This document shows, in pieces, positions 62,607-64,000 of a stretch of DNA of 64,000 bases. The translations under genes were made by a program, and so were the position numbers. Numbering within the stretch: the stretch's first letter is position 1; every line of letters starts with the position of its first letter. The notes beneath the pieces were generated by a model. The model saw nothing but the letters and a program-made list of their open reading frames with translations. It was not told the origin of the DNA and ran no database searches. Source of the DNA: Gloeobacter violaceus PCC 7421 (GTDB lineage Bacteria > Cyanobacteriota > Cyanobacteriia > Gloeobacterales > Gloeobacteraceae); the NCBI RefSeq assembly GCF_000011385.1, contig NC_005125.1, forward strand, positions 124,001 through 188,000. The letters run 5' to 3'.

Positions 62607-64000
62607 TTATGGATCAAATTGCAATTGCCGCGCCGAACCATCGTCGTGAAACGACTGTGTTCCCCGGCCGACCAGTTCGACTTGGACGTCGCGGTCGGGC
62701 CTGGGGTGGTCGCCGTGGCGTTCGTCGAAGGTGACGCGGGTGCCCTCGACTCGGACGGTGGTGAGCGTCCACTGGTGCTTCCGGTAGGCAAAGCTGTGTC
62801 CGTCGTCCTCGTAGAGTGTGCCGGTACCATGGCCGGGAAAGACGCGCCAGATCAGGCCGGTGGGTGGCCAGTCGCCGGTGTGTTGCCTCACCGGTGCCAT
62901 CGGGATGGCGGCCCCCGCCCGTACAAAAAGCGGCAGCCGTTCGAGGGAGGCCGGGGCGAGGATCCAGCCAGGCCCCGTATGGCCTTTGCCGCTCCACCAG
63001 TCGTACCAGGTGCCCCCTGGCAGGTAGACCGCCCGGCAATCGACCCCGGGCCGCAGCACCGGGGCGGCCATCAGTGCAGGACCGAGCATGACCTGATCGT
63101 GCAGATGGTAGGTGCGCTCGTCGTCGGGATAGTGGTAGAGAAGTGGTCTCAGGACGGGCTCCCCTGCCGTTGATGCGCGCCAAAACAGCGAATAGAGATA
63201 GGGCAATAACCGGTAGCGCAGTTCGATGTACTCGCGGCAGATATTTTCGACCCGCTCGCCAAAGACCCAGGGTTCGTGGCGGGCGGTGCCGAGGGCCGAG
63301 TGGGCGCGCATCAGCGGATAGAGGATGCCCACCTGCATCCAGCGGGTAAACAGTTCCGCCGTCGCGTTCTCGGCAAAGCCGCCGATGTCGGCCCCCACGA
63401 AGGCTACCCCCGACAGGCCCATGTTGAGGAGCATCGGCAGCGACATCTCCAGATGCTCCCACTGCGACTGGTTGTCCCCCATCCAGACTGCGGCGTGGCG
63501 CTGCACCCCGGCGAAGCCCGCCCGGGTGAGCACAAAAGAACGCTCGGCAGGCCGCAGGCGCGCCATCGCCTCGCGGCAGGCGCGCACCATCATCTGTCCG
63601 TAGAGGTTGTGGGTCTCGGCGTGGGTGGTGCGCTCGGCGAGATCGCCCTGGGGCGCATCGAGGGGAAAGCTGATTTTGTTGCCGCTGTCGCCGAAGGGGC
63701 GATCGTCGATGGCCGGTTCGTTCATATCGTTCCAGATGCCGGCGACGCCCATTTCGGTGAGCTGTTTGTGCCAACTGCCCCACCACGCGCGCACCTCGGC
63801 GCGCATAAAATCCGGAAAGACGGCCTTGTCGGGCCAGACGTACCCGTGAAAGAGCCGTCCGTCCGCCTGGCGCACGAAATAGTCTTTTTGCAGGCCCTCC
63901 TCGAAGACGGCGTAGCCCGCATCCAGTTCGTACTTCACACCCGGATCGACGATGGCGACGGTTCGAAAGCCCTGATCCGCCAGATCCGCGATCAGACCGG
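62607..64000 (-). CDS. GH31 alpha-glucosidase, N-terminus outside the window
   Basis: The frame is open to the window edge, so about half of the enzyme is seen. GLIADLADQGFRTVAIVDPG, YFVRQADGRLFHGYVWPD, MGVAGIWNDMNEPAI (the Asp is the nucleophile), VLTRAGFAGVQRHAAVWMGDNQSQWEHL, FVGADIGGFAENATAELFTRW and RYRLLPYLYSLFW are GH31 signatures. The C-terminal beta domain (VYLPGGTWYDWWSGK, LPLFVRAGAAIPM) is complete. Hydrolyses terminal alpha-glucosides. Confidence 0.94.
   Translation of the reverse strand, partial: GLIADLADQGFRTVAIVDPGVKYELDAGYAVFEEGLQKDYFVRQADGRLFHGYVWPDKAVFPDFMRAEVRAWWGSWHKQLTEMGVAGIWNDMNEPAIDDRPFGDSGNKISFPLDAPQGDLAERTTHAETHNLYGQMMVRACREAMARLRPAERSFVLTRAGFAGVQRHAAVWMGDNQSQWEHLEMSLPMLLNMGLSGVAFVGADIGGFAENATAELFTRWMQVGILYPLMRAHSALGTARHEPWVFGERVENICREYIELRYRLLPYLYSLFWRASTAGEPVLRPLLYHYPDDERTYHLHDQVMLGPALMAAPVLRPGVDCRAVYLPGGTWYDWWSGKGHTGPGWILAPASLERLPLFVRAGAAIPMAPVRQHTGDWPPTGLIWRVFPGHGTGTLYEDDGHSFAYRKHQWTLTTVRVEGTRVTFDERHGDHPRPDRDVQVELVGRGTQSFHDDGSARQLQFDP

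Overview
The window looks like chromosome from a high-GC cyanobacterium, most like Gloeobacter. The pointers are a cyanobacterial AbrB regulator, DUF29 and Uma2 proteins, a PP2C phosphatase with a long N-terminal region, dxs, mtnA, nadA and aroF, and many insertion sequences of different families. The genus is an inference; the cyanobacterial assignment is firmer. LAYOUT. 1-12.7 kb is mostly housekeeping: oligopeptidase B (cut by the window edge), a binding lipoprotein, two VOC proteins, DUF29, a junction of two broken divergent genes at about 5650, Uma2, an orphan pair resembling conjugation proteins TrbJ/TrbL, BI-1, exonuclease III, and a tight three-gene nrdR operon. 12.65-19.5 kb is an integrated plasmid-like segment. 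It holds a helix-turn-helix (Rep-like) gene broken by an IS4-family element, a FinO-like gene, parA split by an IS982-family element, a small basic partition-type protein, and an IS1182-family element. Two arrays of 8-bp repeats in opposite orientation flank parA. 19.5-26 kb begins with an AT-rich stretch (Clp-N protein and the first third of a large secreted protein) and continues with two secreted proteins that share a calcium-binding C-terminal domain; the second is split by another IS982 copy. 26.6-38.4 kb holds PP2C, acs, rpsT, a class A penicillin-binding protein, SUI1, an Asp/Asn hydroxylase-like protein, a toxin-antitoxin graveyard with one intact ParDE-like pair, a chelatase and a fatty acid desaturase. 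38.6-48.5 kb holds an IS701-family element, a NitT/TauT-type ABC operon, an S9 peptidase, and a PD-(D/E)XK-type gene broken by a group II intron in antisense orientation. 48.5-64 kb holds a cupredoxin with a ferritin-like partner, an RluA-like protein lacking the catalytic Asp, tRNA-Glu and tRNA-Lys, an aldo/keto reductase with a TetR regulator, an inositol-phosphatase-family enzyme, nadA, aroF, mtnA-dxs, cyAbrB and a GH31 glucosidase cut by the window edge. HOW IT FITS TOGETHER. Removing the two IS982 copies and one copy of each 7-bp target duplication restores open frames exactly (parA into the next gene through an ATGA overlap, and a 364-residue secreted protein). These are therefore real split genes. 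The most novel candidate is the partition locus: four octamers before parA and eight inside the start of the small downstream gene, a layout that suggests a repeat-binding centromere system.
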